Source: Tubiluchus corallicola
Lineage: Eukaryota > Priapulida > Priapulimorpha > Priapulimorphida > Tubiluchidae
NCBI GenBank assembly: GCA_030141605.1
Contig: JAQGDQ010000027.1
Span: forward strand, 609,812-673,811
Direction of reading: 5' to 3'
Length of the DNA stretch: 64,000 nucleotides
Under the pieces are notes generated by a model. The model saw only the letters and a list, made by a program, of their open reading frames with translations. It had not been told where the DNA came from and did not search any database. Shown here in pieces: positions 49,321-60,800 of this stretch (the stretch's first letter is position 1; each line of letters starts with the position of its first letter). The position numbers and the translations under genes were made by a program.

Positions 49321-49467
49321 ATGGATGCTATAATAAAAGAATCATGCTAAGGTGTTGCATGTTGCTGATGTTTACACGGAGGGAGCACCCATAATGTGCT
49401 GCGAAATATCTGTTTGTTAGCAAATAGTTAGCAAATAAAAGCACAATTCTTTTATTATAACATCCAA
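49321..49467. mobile_element. 147-bp inverted-repeat element (MITE-like)
   Basis: Left arm ATGGATGCTATAATAAAAGA (27 bp, 49321-49347) pairs with the right arm at 49441-49467, about 24 of 27 matching. The spacer is about 93 bp with no open frame of note. Small MITE or a hairpin-forming repeat. Confidence 0.6.
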
Positions 49468-50247
49468 GATTTCGTCTTTAATCTTTATTTTATTAAAGGA
49501 GAATTGGGATCCTTTTTGTAAGGACCATAATCGTAGAGTTTGAAGATTTAAAACGAATTTTATCCGAAGCATTCATTAAAATTGCTGTAATATTCATTTC
49601 ATTTCTGGAGTCAGCTAACATGATTTTTGTAGTCGCTTTACTCCATGATATCCTGTCACCAGCAACCTTCCATGTTTCTGCATTTTTATGTCTATTATAA
49701 TGGTGTGTTGATAAGATCTTTTTGGGTGAAATTAATGTAAGTCAGCAGCTGTCATCCTTGCGGTTTCTTTCTTTCTTCAGTACTTCTTTAAAAGTTAACT
49801 TTAATGGGCCGTCCTCTGGTAATCGTGTAAAATCCTGCAACAGAACCTTCTCCAATAAATTTGCAGATGGTAGTCAAGACACTGTTGCTATAGACGTAAT
49901 AGCGACTACTTATGACATCATTGATTAACGCTCACAAGTAATTTCAAGCTATTCGCTGCGTAAATTTTTTGCAGTGTATTTATACTGACGAAACTGTTTA
50001 AAGTGTTCTGTTTTGGTTCTCATGTGTTAGGCAAAAATTTATACATTTCTCTGCAAGTTCTAAGGGAAACCAGTAACATGCCAATGTGAAAGTGACAAAA
50101 GACTAAATTCATCAGGACTAGTACAGACCGTGAGGAACATAGTCAAACAAATTTTAAAACACAGAAACAGGAGAGTGCGGCAAGGTACCATCGATTAAAC
50201 TTGAGTTTTAAGAATTGGACGGTGCTTCATAATGTATAAGGCCTCTG

Positions 50248-50505
50248 CTATGTTGAGATCGCGAACATTACTTGCACTATATAAAATGTTGAATGCAGAG
50301 TTGAAGCTGTCCCAATCACCTCCGCATGCAATATGGTGAGAGCCAAACTGCCCTTGCGGTGCTCCCCAATTCTAGTACAAAGACGACGCTTCGTCTGATC
50401 GATGTAAGATGCCTGGCTCACACCACAGGTGTACTCATACACAACATTAGAACGTAATAATTTGTGAGTGTCTTTTGTCACTGGTAGACATGAGAAAAGC
50501 TTCAC
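50248..50505 (-). pseudogene. Penelope-like element fragment with GIY-YIG-type segment
   Basis: Reads KLFSCLPVTKDTHKLLRSNV, VYEYTCGVSQASYIDQTKRR, LCTRIGEH. This matches the VVYK--C--C--YIGQT-R-L--RI-EH start of the GIY-YIG endonuclease domain at the end of Penelope-like retroelements, with YID in place of YIG. Only this part remains. It lies directly beside the LINE scrap at 50560 on the same strand. Confidence 0.7.
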
Positions 50506-50559
50506 TGTAATCAGAACTGCATCACTTTTTGCAGAATATCTATATACATCAGTAGTTGA

Positions 50560-50815
50560 CCCCCCCTCTCAGGTTTTTTGTTTTTTCAGAAGCTTTGCGT
50601 AATGCTATAGGAAAAGAAGACTCTTGAGGTAATCTTAGTGCACGCCCAATCGAATACATTCTTCTTACTTGTATTTGTTTACTTCGAAGATTCTTCTTCT
50701 TCACCACATCACACAGATCATTATTGGATGTTCTGCCAGGCTATTTAATAGCTAACAATTTTCTATAGAGACGTCTTTGAAAAGCGTCAATTTCCTTCTG
50801 CTGTTTAACTTTTAT
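50560..50815 (-). pseudogene. LINE fragment with one in-frame stop
   Basis: Reads KQQKEIDAFQRRLYRKLLAI, a TAG, then PGRTSNNDLCDVVKKKNLRS and RRMYSIGRALRLPQESSFP. This is the NAFQRRLLRRIL-I-WP-R-TN-EL ... GH-LR-P ... P-AL tail of RTE/jockey-type LINEs. The stop sits where Trp is usual. Confidence 0.65.
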
Positions 50816-52039
50816 TGTCCATCAAGAATTTGTTGCCATGAAGTCCTATTACGAGTAAACGTTTGTGACGTCACAGAAGACATGAATAACTAATTATACT
50901 ACTAATGAATAACAAAGTTTTAATCCAGACAATCTTAAATCATTAGATATGGGAGAGATACATTTACTTCATGTAATACTGATTTAAAAGCATTTTAAAT
51001 GATTTTCAAAAAAGGACGAAATTGGTTAAATTTGTCTTGAAAGAACTTGGTTGCCATATTGTTTTTTACTTTGTTATCTCCATCAGTATCATTATAGCAA
51101 TTAGCAATTACAAAAATTAAAGGCAAACTCCTAAGACGTTATTAATAAATGAACACTTATTTTATTGAAAAGTGCATAGCACAGTCATGGTGTCATTTTA
51201 TGGAGCGAAATCTGCCGCAGTTTATTGCTAATAATAATAATAGCAAAAGCGCGATGCATGCACGTGTCCACTCTAGATTAAATCTCGAGTTCTACGCCAC
51301 GCCCAGTCGAATTTTTTGTATTGTCCTGAAGGTCATGTCCTGGAAGGTAGCCATTAAGCTCTCGTTTTTCGAAAAAAAAATTGCGCCAAGATCTGATGGA
51401 TTTTTAGACACTTAAGTATCGTTTCAATGGGAAAATCTTTTGATTGGCATGACGTCAACAAAAAACATTATACTCCTTCTACCGCAAACGCCGTGGCGTT
51501 CTTGGCAACAATACTAACACTCTAATTTTATTAAAGCAGTTGCTTTTACGATAAATTCATTATAAGCACTGTATTATTATAAAAGCTCAGTATCCATTAC
51601 AACCTTAATACGTTGGGTTTAGCGAGTTCTTTTATAAAACAGCAAACGTCACAGTGAACAGCGTTGTCATGGCAATAATAGATTGTCAGAGATGACCGTA
51701 TTCATCTTCTTCCTTTTTATCTTTTGGCACGAAAATGTACATAGCTTATTAAATTTGATACGTGTTCATAAATGAATGTTTGTAGAGGGCCACGAACAAT
51801 CTACAATCTGAAATCTACGGCATAGCCTTTACGTATATATTACGTGTGTGTTTAACCCTTAGACCAAAATGTCATTAAACCCAAATTGAATTGATTGTGA
51901 AGAAATCAAATCCACGATTTAGCACAAAGTTAGTAAGAATATAACGGCACAGGAAAAAACGATTTTATCTTTTTCTGAATTCAGTAAGAAGGCCTTATAC
52001 ATTCACATATTATTAGCACAACTACTAATATTAAACGTA

Positions 52040-52195
52040 TCAGAGAAATGACGTTACAAACCCGCAAAATATTAAATTTTGATGCCAAACTTGAATTATG
52101 GGAAGTGTGAAAAGTCGGGATGGAGCCTGATTTGAACCAGGGATCTTCTGCTTACATTGCACGTGACTTAGTGGCCAGTCATCGCACTACCGCCT
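52040..52195 (-). mobile_element. tRNA-derived SINE, family 1 (copy C)
   Basis: On the minus strand: AATGTAAGCAGAAGATCCCT, then box B GGTTCAAATCAGG, then CCGACTTTTCACACTTCCC and an AAGTTTGGCATCAAAATTT body like copy A. A second body fragment of the same family is at 52490-52560, directly before the (CT)n array. Confidence 0.65.
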
Positions 52196-52373
52196 CTCTC
52201 AGTGATCAAGGCGTCCGCATTTCATCCCTTATAGCTGGCCAACTAAATTAGCAATTGAGAGCAATTACAATGTTTGAGCGCCCGCAATAGCAATAGCGTG
52301 ATTTTAATTATTTGGTTTAATTTTTATTTGATTAATCTTGTGTTTGAAATTTTCGTGGGTGATTAATTAATTT

Positions 52374-52424
52374 ATTTATTTATTATTATTATTAATATTA
52401 TTGTTGTTGTTGTTGTTGTTGTTG

Positions 52425-52478
<54 letters not shown>

Positions 52479-52480
52479 GC
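52374..52480. repeat. (TTA)n/(TTG)n microsatellite
   Basis: TTATTATTA flanking a central (TTG)n run, then TTA again, ending at CTCTTAATGTCAAGA, a string also seen near other family-1 SINE copies (1030 and 14220). Confidence 0.92.
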
Positions 52481-52570
52481 TCTTAATGTCAAGATTATTA
52501 TTAATGATGTTGCAAACCCATGATTGATTAAACTTTGACCCCAAACTTGAGAGACAAGAAATGCGCCTCC

Positions 52571-52742
<172 letters not shown>

Positions 52743-52947
52743 CTTCCATCATTTTATCTACCTCTGTCTCTTTCTCTGTTTCTTTTTCTTTTTACCGTCC
52801 TCTTCCCTTCCTATCCGTAATTAGTACTTGCATCGCTCTCAAAATTGATTTTGGATAAATCTTAATTACTAGACACTAGGTGGCGATACAAACACAGAAT
52901 TATTCAACACCATCCTAGCTTACTCTTCAGCCACATTAGGTACAATA

Positions 52948-53150
52948 GTAATCATGATAATAAGCAGACGTAAATGTTGTTATGATGATGATAATGCTAA
53001 CATTATGACGATGATGACGCTGACGACAACGAAATGATGATGACGCCGGTAAGACAGTGATAATGATAATGATGTTAATGGCAATGATTAAGATGGCAAT
53101 GACAAAAGTAATAGCAATGATGATGGCGATTACGACAATAGTGGAAATAG
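52948..53150. repeat. Imperfect (GAT)n/(AATGAT)n array
   Basis: Degenerate ATGATGATAATG and ATGACGATG units over about 200 bp. Confidence 0.8.
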
Positions 53151-54909
53151 CGGTTAGTAATTTCAGGAAGCGCTTCAACATTTTTTTATGACAAAGGCTA
53201 CAGCAGATACAAACTTTTTAAGACCCACCAAGCGTTCAGTCAACACAAACAGGAAAAATGCGTAGGTAAAGAAATAATGTGTTTGCTTATCATCCAGGTG
53301 CTAAAATAGTTAAAATTGTGACTGAAGGACAAGCGTCATGCACTTGGAATTTTTTATTTGTGGCTGGACATCACTTCTCGAAAACCTTGAAAACATGAAC
53401 GTCAAGATCTAATAGTTTTAAAATACAATAATTTTCTTCTTTTTACAGAACAACACAAATTAAATGCCTCAAAACAGTATTAGAAACGTTTCATTTATAT
53501 GTAAACGTAGACGACGGGAATAAGTGAGTATATTTGCTTGATACTGTCTGTGCTGCAACGTTAGTAAAAGGATGACTGTGCTTTTGCGAGGTTAACTGGC
53601 TCATATTATACCTGGTTCTTCTTGTGTGGAGTTATATAGGTATACGTTCAATGTCTCACCTTATATAAATATTATTGATTACAGGCAAGATTTCGGTAAT
53701 TATAATAAGTTACTTCTACCACCATGCTCATTGCTATCTTACACAGTGAAGGTACTGAAGGTACACAATTTACACAGATTATTTTATAATGCATATAATA
53801 CAGTAAATGCTTAGAAAATGTGCAGTTTAGGGTGACGGCTCTTGTAAAGTGAAAAGTTAATTTAATAAGTAAACATTTCTTCCATGATCGTGCAGCTTTA
53901 GTAAACTGTTGTCCTGCACATTGCCTGCTGTTGCCTATTTTCGAGTGAAAACAATTAGTAGGTGTAAAGACAGGATGTCTGCCTTTTATATAGCAATATT
54001 CTGCATGCATTCAGAAGTAGTTACCCTTGGAGATGAGATTGGAAAATTACAGAAAATGGACGTTCAGAGGTGGCATTCATGGCTGACATAAGCAGCGATG
54101 ATCAAATGCCGTGGTTGCACCGTGACGATAATGACACATTATGCTAACAAACTACGATCACAACAATTGTCCTCTTGTCGTAAAGGACACGTGAAAGTTG
54201 TAAAAAGCATAATTAGCCACAAAAGCGCATGAAAGGAGATGCACGCAAACGTATAAACCGGAAAACTAAAACAGCCTCTTCATAAAGGGCGGGTAGGAGG
54301 GGTGACTCGCATACACTGTAATAAATCGCACTAGAGAAGGCAAAATGCACAAGGCACTCACCAACAATCTTCTGAATCTGTTACTACAGTTAAAACTAAC
54401 TACCATTTCAAATGTAAATCATCTTAATTAAGTAAACTGTGCTCATACATCATTATCTTTAGGTTGAATAAAAAAGAAACTGGCTTCATATTACGAGAGT
54501 TTGAGTTACTTCTGTTTGTTCCAGGTTGTACAACATTTAATTTGGTCCATAGATACAGATATAGGGAAAGTGTAGTCTTACATAAAGTGCTATTAACTTT
54601 TTGCTTCAATAGCTTGATGGGAATGACCAATAATTGAAAAAATTACTGTAAAGTATTTATAAAAGGCACTGTTTGCAATACACATATCTAGAACAAACAA
54701 AATTTCTGTATATACTGCAATTATTTTAATTTTTTAACAATGGATACAGCTTTCTGTTTCCATTGTTTCTGTTTGTTTCTCAATTCAACAGCTCTCTAAA
54801 TTTACAGGCAGCGTATTTAAGATTTTCGCGTTGCGCTCACAACATGTCGTCGAGTCCAACTCAACAGACTTAAATTTTGGTTGTGGAAAAGTTCAGCTTA
54901 GAAAAAAAT

Positions 54910-56232
54910 TTAGTCTCTACGATAAAATGAATCCCTTGGCCTGTAACCATTGCCTTTGTTGCTGACTGCAAAGGGATCATTGATCGTTGCAGTGGCAGAA
55001 CTAACTCTGAACGTTGGTGTTAAATCTCTGGATGAAAACAATCTAGCACCAAGATTTGATGACGATGGCGACAGCGCGAGACGAGGATGCTTAGACGGTG
55101 ACGGCATCATTGGAATGAATTCAGTCTGCCGTGCTCTTGCAGATTTTTTAGGTAGACGCGACTGACCAAAAAAGTTGTTGAAAAAATCATCGCCAAATCC
55201 CAAACTTGAACCAAGCCCGAGCCCTAAATTGGCAGAACCAAACTTAGGATCATCAAATCCTGTCATGCGGAAGCTGCCCCTAGGTGATTCAGATTTAGAC
55301 AATGATCTATATCCCTTCCTGGATGACTTCCCTTTTGGTTTATTGTCCTTTAAGGTAGAAAGCCTCGAGCTGCGACTGTTTCCTAACTTGATGGAATCGA
55401 ATCGCTTGAAAGGATTAGAAAAGAAATCAGTGTCGAAGTCCCAATCTTTCAATGACTTTTTGTCCGGTTTTGTCCTCGACTGCCGAGAGCTTCGTCGGTT
55501 TTCAATTTTTCGGAATCCTTTATCAATTTTTGAAACAGATGCGGTGTCGAGTCGCCGCAGCGGCCTGAGAAAGAAATCCGCATCATCGTCAAGTTCTCTT
55601 GTACCGAACTTAGCGATAAGCGGTAGTAGGCTGTGATTGTCGCTGAGGATATTGGGATACATGCGATGGGGCGGATCCGTGGGTTTTTCCGGTTTAGCTG
55701 CTTTGTTTCCGTTTTTCCAATAAGTTATTTTTGGCTTCTTGTCTCCGGGATTCTTTTCGATCAAAACTCTTTCACTGCTGTAGAAAGGTTTAAACTTTGT
55801 GACAGGTTTTCGATCAGAGCTATCTGCATCTCTGTTCCATTCAAATCCCTTGCTTATGGAATATTTTTCACCAAGCAGACCAGAAGAGCCGCCAGACGAA
55901 AGGTAATTCTTGTCACTAGGTGATTCGCTTTTGAACATTTGAAAATCTACATCAGGCAATGAGAAGTCCTTAAATAATAAACTGTCTCCAAAATTATCGC
56001 TGCTAAATCTATCCATTCCAAAAGGAGTTGTGCCAAATCGGTTGTTAATCGATGATTCTTGAAAACTGTCTGAGAAGAATGGGTCGTCTAAGAGGCTCCT
56101 TCCCCTGGTGGTCGAATATGACATTCTGCCAGGCCTGCTGTACAATGGCGTGCTGGCATAGAATCTGTTATTGACAGAACGACCACCAAATCCATTATAA
56201 TTACCAGCAGCCGAGAGGTCACTGAGACACGC
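54910..56232 (-). CDS. Large terminal exon of an unrecognised Ser/Phe/Asp-rich protein
   Basis: Seen: a 440-codon open frame ending at TAA (54910-54912). It is preceded by a strong acceptor TTTATTTTCTTTCCAG|GCG at 56232, which opens ACLSDLSAAGNYNGFGG. The protein is rich in Ser, Arg, Lys, Asp and Phe and looks disordered. A loose motif recurs: DDPFFSD, DADFFLRPLRRLD, DTDFFSNPFKRFD, GDDFFNNFFG. The frame stays open far longer than chance allows here, and base composition is richer in G+C than its flanks. No known domain was recognised. The open frame runs on past the acceptor to 56304, but that part looks intronic. Upstream exons (phase 0 expected) were not found. ATTAAA-like signals lie about 180 and 370 bases past the stop. 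Inference: a lineage-specific structural or scaffold protein; function unknown. Confidence 0.8.
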   Translation of the reverse strand, partial: ACLSDLSAAGNYNGFGGRSVNNRFYASTPLYSRPGRMSYSTTRGRSLLDDPFFSDSFQESSINNRFGTTPFGMDRFSSDNFGDSLLFKDFSLPDVDFQMFKSESPSDKNYLSSGGSSGLLGEKYSISKGFEWNRDADSSDRKPVTKFKPFYSSERVLIEKNPGDKKPKITYWKNGNKAAKPEKPTDPPHRMYPNILSDNHSLLPLIAKFGTRELDDDADFFLRPLRRLDTASVSKIDKGFRKIENRRSSRQSRTKPDKKSLKDWDFDTDFFSNPFKRFDSIKLGNSRSSRLSTLKDNKPKGKSSRKGYRSLSKSESPRGSFRMTGFDDPKFGSANLGLGLGSSLGFGDDFFNNFFGQSRLPKKSARARQTEFIPMMPSPSKHPRLALSPSSSNLGARLFSSRDLTPTFRVSSATATINDPFAVSNKGNGYRPRDSFYRRD

Positions 56233-56329
56233 CTGGAAAGAAAATAAAATGTGTCTTAATTGATGCAGCTTAAGAAATGCGCCTGTTATCCACACTGTAG
56301 TCAATTATAAAGCAAAATAATAAAAAAGA

Positions 56330-56610
56330 ACAAGTTCGTGAGTATATGATAAGTAAGGACAAATGAATAATAAATAAATGAATAAACAAATAAATAAAGA
56401 AAGAAATGAGCGAATATCTGCATAAATAAAAGAAAGAAAATAGAGAAACAAAAAAGAATGAATTAATAAACAAGTAAATGAATAAATGGAGATGAGAGAG
56501 TGAATAAATGAATGAATAAATAACAATTCAACTTTTACGTCGTTTATTTTAGATGTGCCAAAAGTGAAAAGAAAAACAAAAGAATGAATTAATGAATAAG
56601 TAAATGAATG
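56330..56610. repeat. Degenerate (AATAAATG)n with a duplication of about 115 bp
   Basis: AATGAATAAATAA-type units in the intron before the large exon. AAAAGAATGAATTAATRAAY followed by AAGTAAATGAAT occurs at 56451 and 56577. The right end meets the hAT-like element at 56611. Confidence 0.8.
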
Positions 56611-57334
56611 CAGGGTCGGATAAAGGTGTGTTGCTGCACTAAGCACACCCTGCACCTGTTGCCCCGGCTCTCTTCTTTGCCCTGCGTTACCGCGTACAAG
56701 TTTCGCGGTTAAAAGCCTACGTAATATGAGACACAAGTGCGACAATATATGCAAAACAAGCTCCATTGCACTACAAATAGAGAAGATTTATGCCACTAAA
56801 ATACTCTATTGACTTCAAAATGAAATTTTAATTAAATTAATCTGCTACAAAAAAATGCATGATGCCTGCCAACAGCAAAAAATACTCACACCAGAGGTCG
56901 CTAGTTGTTGGATCGACAACTAAGATAAAGATTAAAGGCAACATAATTGCCTAACACATGTACTAAATAAAGTGAATATATCAGTAACATTTTTCAATAA
57001 TACATTGGCTAAAGTTGTTATCAATTTTTCAAAAATAATACCGATGCCATGATCAGTAATACTGTCATATACGTGAAAAACATAAATATCAATACACTGC
57101 TAATGCATATCAAGTAGCTGATATGATGCTATGTAATGACATGAAAAACAACCCAGCCAAGGTGCGCCATTCTCCCGTAACTCTCTACTTCACATTTGAA
57201 TTGTGAAACACTTTTATAGCCTTTAACATACGTAATTGAAATTTTATTTCTTTTCATTTTATTGTCAGTTTGATGCGGCTAGAGTCTGGTGCCCTAAGCA
57301 CGTGCTTAGTCTGCTTATGTGTTAAACGGCTCTG
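56611..57334. mobile_element. hAT-like non-autonomous element
   Basis: Left end CAGGGTCGGATAAAGG; right end in reverse complement CAGAGCCGTTTAACACATAA. Near the right end is GCCCTAAGCACGTGCTTAG, a short palindrome. Ends of the CAGRGYCG type suggest hAT. The flanking 8-mers are only half alike, so the target duplication is unclear. No transposase was recognised. It lies just upstream of the large exon at 54910-56232. Confidence 0.5.
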
Positions 57335-57644
57335 GATGGATGGATAGATAGATGAGTGATGTCATGTATGCGATCACTCTTCAATTTTTGGTAATTGTAC
57401 GATTTTAATTTTACACTTCTGCCAATTAAGAATTGGTTAATGTCTTTAATTTGCCAGGTTATACTTCTTGACTTTTTCAAGATGAAAAATAAACAGTTCC
57501 AAGGGTTGCAACTTTGCAATGTGAAGAACAAGTTCATTGTATTGATGCACTTTCAATTGTGTAAAAGTTATTAGCTGTCACCCTAAGCAAATTTCACTTC
57601 AGACTCTGTTTACATATTCTCCGAGTCCTGTTATGATTGACTGG

Positions 57645-57707
57645 ATTCAAGATTGCATGTTTGTGGCCTCCAAACCTGAGCCAAGACAAAAACATGCAGT
57701 CTTGAAT
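57645..57707. ncRNA. 63-nt hairpin resembling a microRNA precursor
   Basis: 5' arm ATTCAAGATTGCATGTTTGT and 3' arm CAAAAACATGCAGTCTTGAA pair over 21 positions with one G:T pair and one mismatch, around a loop of about 20 bases. Arm length and loop size suit a microRNA precursor, but a palindromic repeat scar is equally possible. No known microRNA seed was recognised. Both strands would fold. Confidence 0.35.
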
Positions 57708-57824
57708 TTTGACAGTAATTACCACGCTGTGCGTTACATGCTGCAGCCAGCAGATATCATTTAGTTTTAATCGTAAAATAAACAATAGAAAAAAATTACT
57801 GAAAAGGAGAAGCCAAAAAGGCAC

Positions 57825-60800
57825 AGAAATTAAGCTACTAGTGTAAAGTAAACAGTTGTGAATTGAGAAAATAAAGTGTTGCAGGTATCCAAATGTACGT
57901 TGCCTAGAGTACTGGAACGAACAGGTGTAATCACATTAAATATCGCAAAAGTGATAATCAGTCATAAGACACGTTGACCATACATTTTTGCATACAATTC
58001 ATTAAAAACCACCATACTAGTTACTTATTTATTTATTTGATTTTCATCGTCCTTTAAGCAAACAAATGAATAAAGACAATTTCTATTGCTATTACCCCTA
58101 TATTATGTAATTACGCTTAACAAGGTAATATTTAGTCAATCCTAAAACATTAATCGCTGCCGAAGTCTTGAAGGGGAAAAACACATTAGAGCGCCTATAG
58201 CAGTAATTTTAAACATTGAGATCAATTATTGTTACAAGGGTTCAAGTGGAAACATAGGCAAGGTATATAGGCTGCCAGAATGTGAACTGATGTGGTTCAT
58301 GTGAATTTTGTTTTGATAATAAACAAAATTGATTTTCTTCGAAGCTTTCCATAATGATGTCTTGTTAATCTTCTAAAGCTCAATAGCCGAAATATTAAAC
58401 CTAAGTGTTACACTAGCTGACCATGCTAGCAATATCTGTAACATATTTCTAACGATTTTTTCGACATTTATAATCAGTTTGAGTTCTAAAAAAAGTGCAC
58501 GTCCATTTAGCATATTGGGCTTACTTTACTGCCATCACTTAAACTTAGAAAAATATAATATACAATTTTGCAAAAAAAGAAACAGTCTAATGCATAAAGT
58601 CAATTTAAGCTACCGCAAAAAAATTATCAGGCGTGGTGGAGATGCCATTCTCTTAAACATTACAACGTCTAGTACATTGAAAATTACTAGCATTCTTTGT
58701 AAAAATTTATACTGGAGGAAACTTACAGCGCATTGCTTTTCTTCAGTCGATTAACGATGTCATCGGAGAAAGAATGAGCGTGTAAAGTCAAAGTTTCAAG
58801 GCAGAAATGATCGCGCCTTTAAATTGATTTTACTAATTATACGAGGCCCTTATCACACTTTTATTACTAATTATTCTAATATTTTTCGCGAACATTGAAA
58901 TAAGCCTAAACTTCCTAGAAAGTTTGTCCTTTTCTTTAAGACAATAAGTAAAGAAGGTAATCCTTTATAATTTACTAACACTTTTTTGCCTGTCAAGATA
59001 ATGCAAGGTTAATTGACTTGGCGATGATACCGAAAGTGATGGTTTAGATGCACAAATACAGTCCATTACAAATATTTAGTCTTGACTTATACAATTTATG
59101 TATCCATTTACTTAATACACATTGACCGATTAAAAATGTCTATCAGGTCACCTGTCGGTCATGCAAATTATGTATTATATACGCACTCTCCAGTAAGTCA
59201 TATGTTGCTGGTGTTGGGTAAGCCACTGAATGGGAAGAGGAAAGGTAACCCGTTGTTGCATTTAATACCTAATATTTAAAATATGAAAGAGCTAGAATGG
59301 TATTATTAGACGACCTACTCGACCACTGGATTGCAACACGTGAATCCTTATAATTCTGTAGTATTATACAGAAGGATATTCGGAAAATTCAAAACTGGTC
59401 AGCCATCTTGTTTTATTGTCCATAGTTTATTACAGCAGTTTATTAAATCAACCTTTCGCTTCACAATATAATATAATTTAATGTTAAATGATTAATCAGT
59501 GGTTAAAATATTGCGTTTATATAGATCGTGTATGTAAGTTTAATCACCATCTGCTGGTTGCAATTGAATCAAATGTTTCATAGGATCGAGTTTGATAAAT
59601 ATTAGCTGCGATGCCATTATTCTTTTATTAGCACTTCGCACTCAGCACTTGCACTGTGGAGATACATGTATCAAACGCAGTCTGTTTTGTAAATCCACTA
59701 TAAATAAATAAAGTTTAAACTACCTGTTCCCGTATGTACTTATATAACAAAAGGTCACGGGGATCCTGGATATAATATAGTCACGAGAAAGCTAGAACAA
59801 GTTCTTTTTTTCTTGGTATGAGATAGTTTGCACTAAATCCAGATTCAAAAAGGGAAACGAAACCTACTGGTCGCTCTAAGCGTAAACGTAATTATGGTAC
59901 ATCTAATGGTGATCTAAGATATTTAAAATTGATACGAAAAGTATAATGATTGATACTTTCTCTCTATTTTTATTACAATTCTGTAATCGGCTTAACAAAT
60001 TCTGCTAAGTAACATTTATCCTAAAGCAGAAATTATATTGCGTAGTGTTGTAGGCCGCACGGAATCGTTGCAGATCCCCTGTAGGCCTCTTATAGGCCAA
60101 TTTGCTTTCATTTCGCGACGTATTCTGTTGACTAGCTTGTTGACTAACTTCCCAAAGAATTTCGCAGTCGTAGTTCAACCTTGGAAGAACACAACATACT
60201 AATTTACTCTGTGATTCACGTCGACAAATGACGACAATCAGCTGTTTTTCTTGAGTTAACTGTGTTTGCTTTTAAGCTAATGTGGTTATGTGCACCTTTA
60301 CAGTACTGTCTAGTAATCCACGCAAAGCCTTGGAATGTAGAGCGTAGTTTAAAAATGTATCGATTAGAAACTGTTTCGTAAAATCGATGTTTCAAAAAGC
60401 ATCAAGTTAATGTTAATCCAGTAGGCTGTATCATCTTGCAGTACCAGAAGATTACAGTACCAACCGATCGACCTTGCCACCTACCTATCTACCGGCCAGT
60501 CAGCCAACCCACCAACCAACAAACCAATCAATCAACCAACCAATCAACCTACCAGCCAACCAGCCAACAAATAAACGAACCTACCAACCAACCTACCTAC
60601 TTACCAACCAACCAACCAACCAACCAACCAACCAACCAACCAACCAACCCAACCAACCAACCAACAATAATCAACGTACCAACTAACTAACCAGTAAACG
60701 AAGCCAAGATCAAGCAAATGCACCATACCTACAGAAGCAGATGAAACATGCATTATATGTATACCTTTTTGCATAGCAGGCAGCATAATATTGTGATGAC

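Noticed and set aside
54950-55923. Plus-strand frames of 71, 153 and 96 residues
   Set aside because: They lie opposite the large minus-strand exon and reflect its codon composition; no domain is visible.
56305-56766. 153-residue minus-strand frame upstream of the large exon
   Set aside because: It reads through AATAAATG-type repeats and the hAT-like end; the strong acceptor at 56232 marks the exon start instead.
58690-58760. Minus-strand segment HAHSFSDDIVNRLKKSNA ending at a GTAAGT donor, as an upstream exon of the large exon
   Set aside because: It ends in phase 2 while the large exon needs phase 0, and no acceptor lies at its 5' side.
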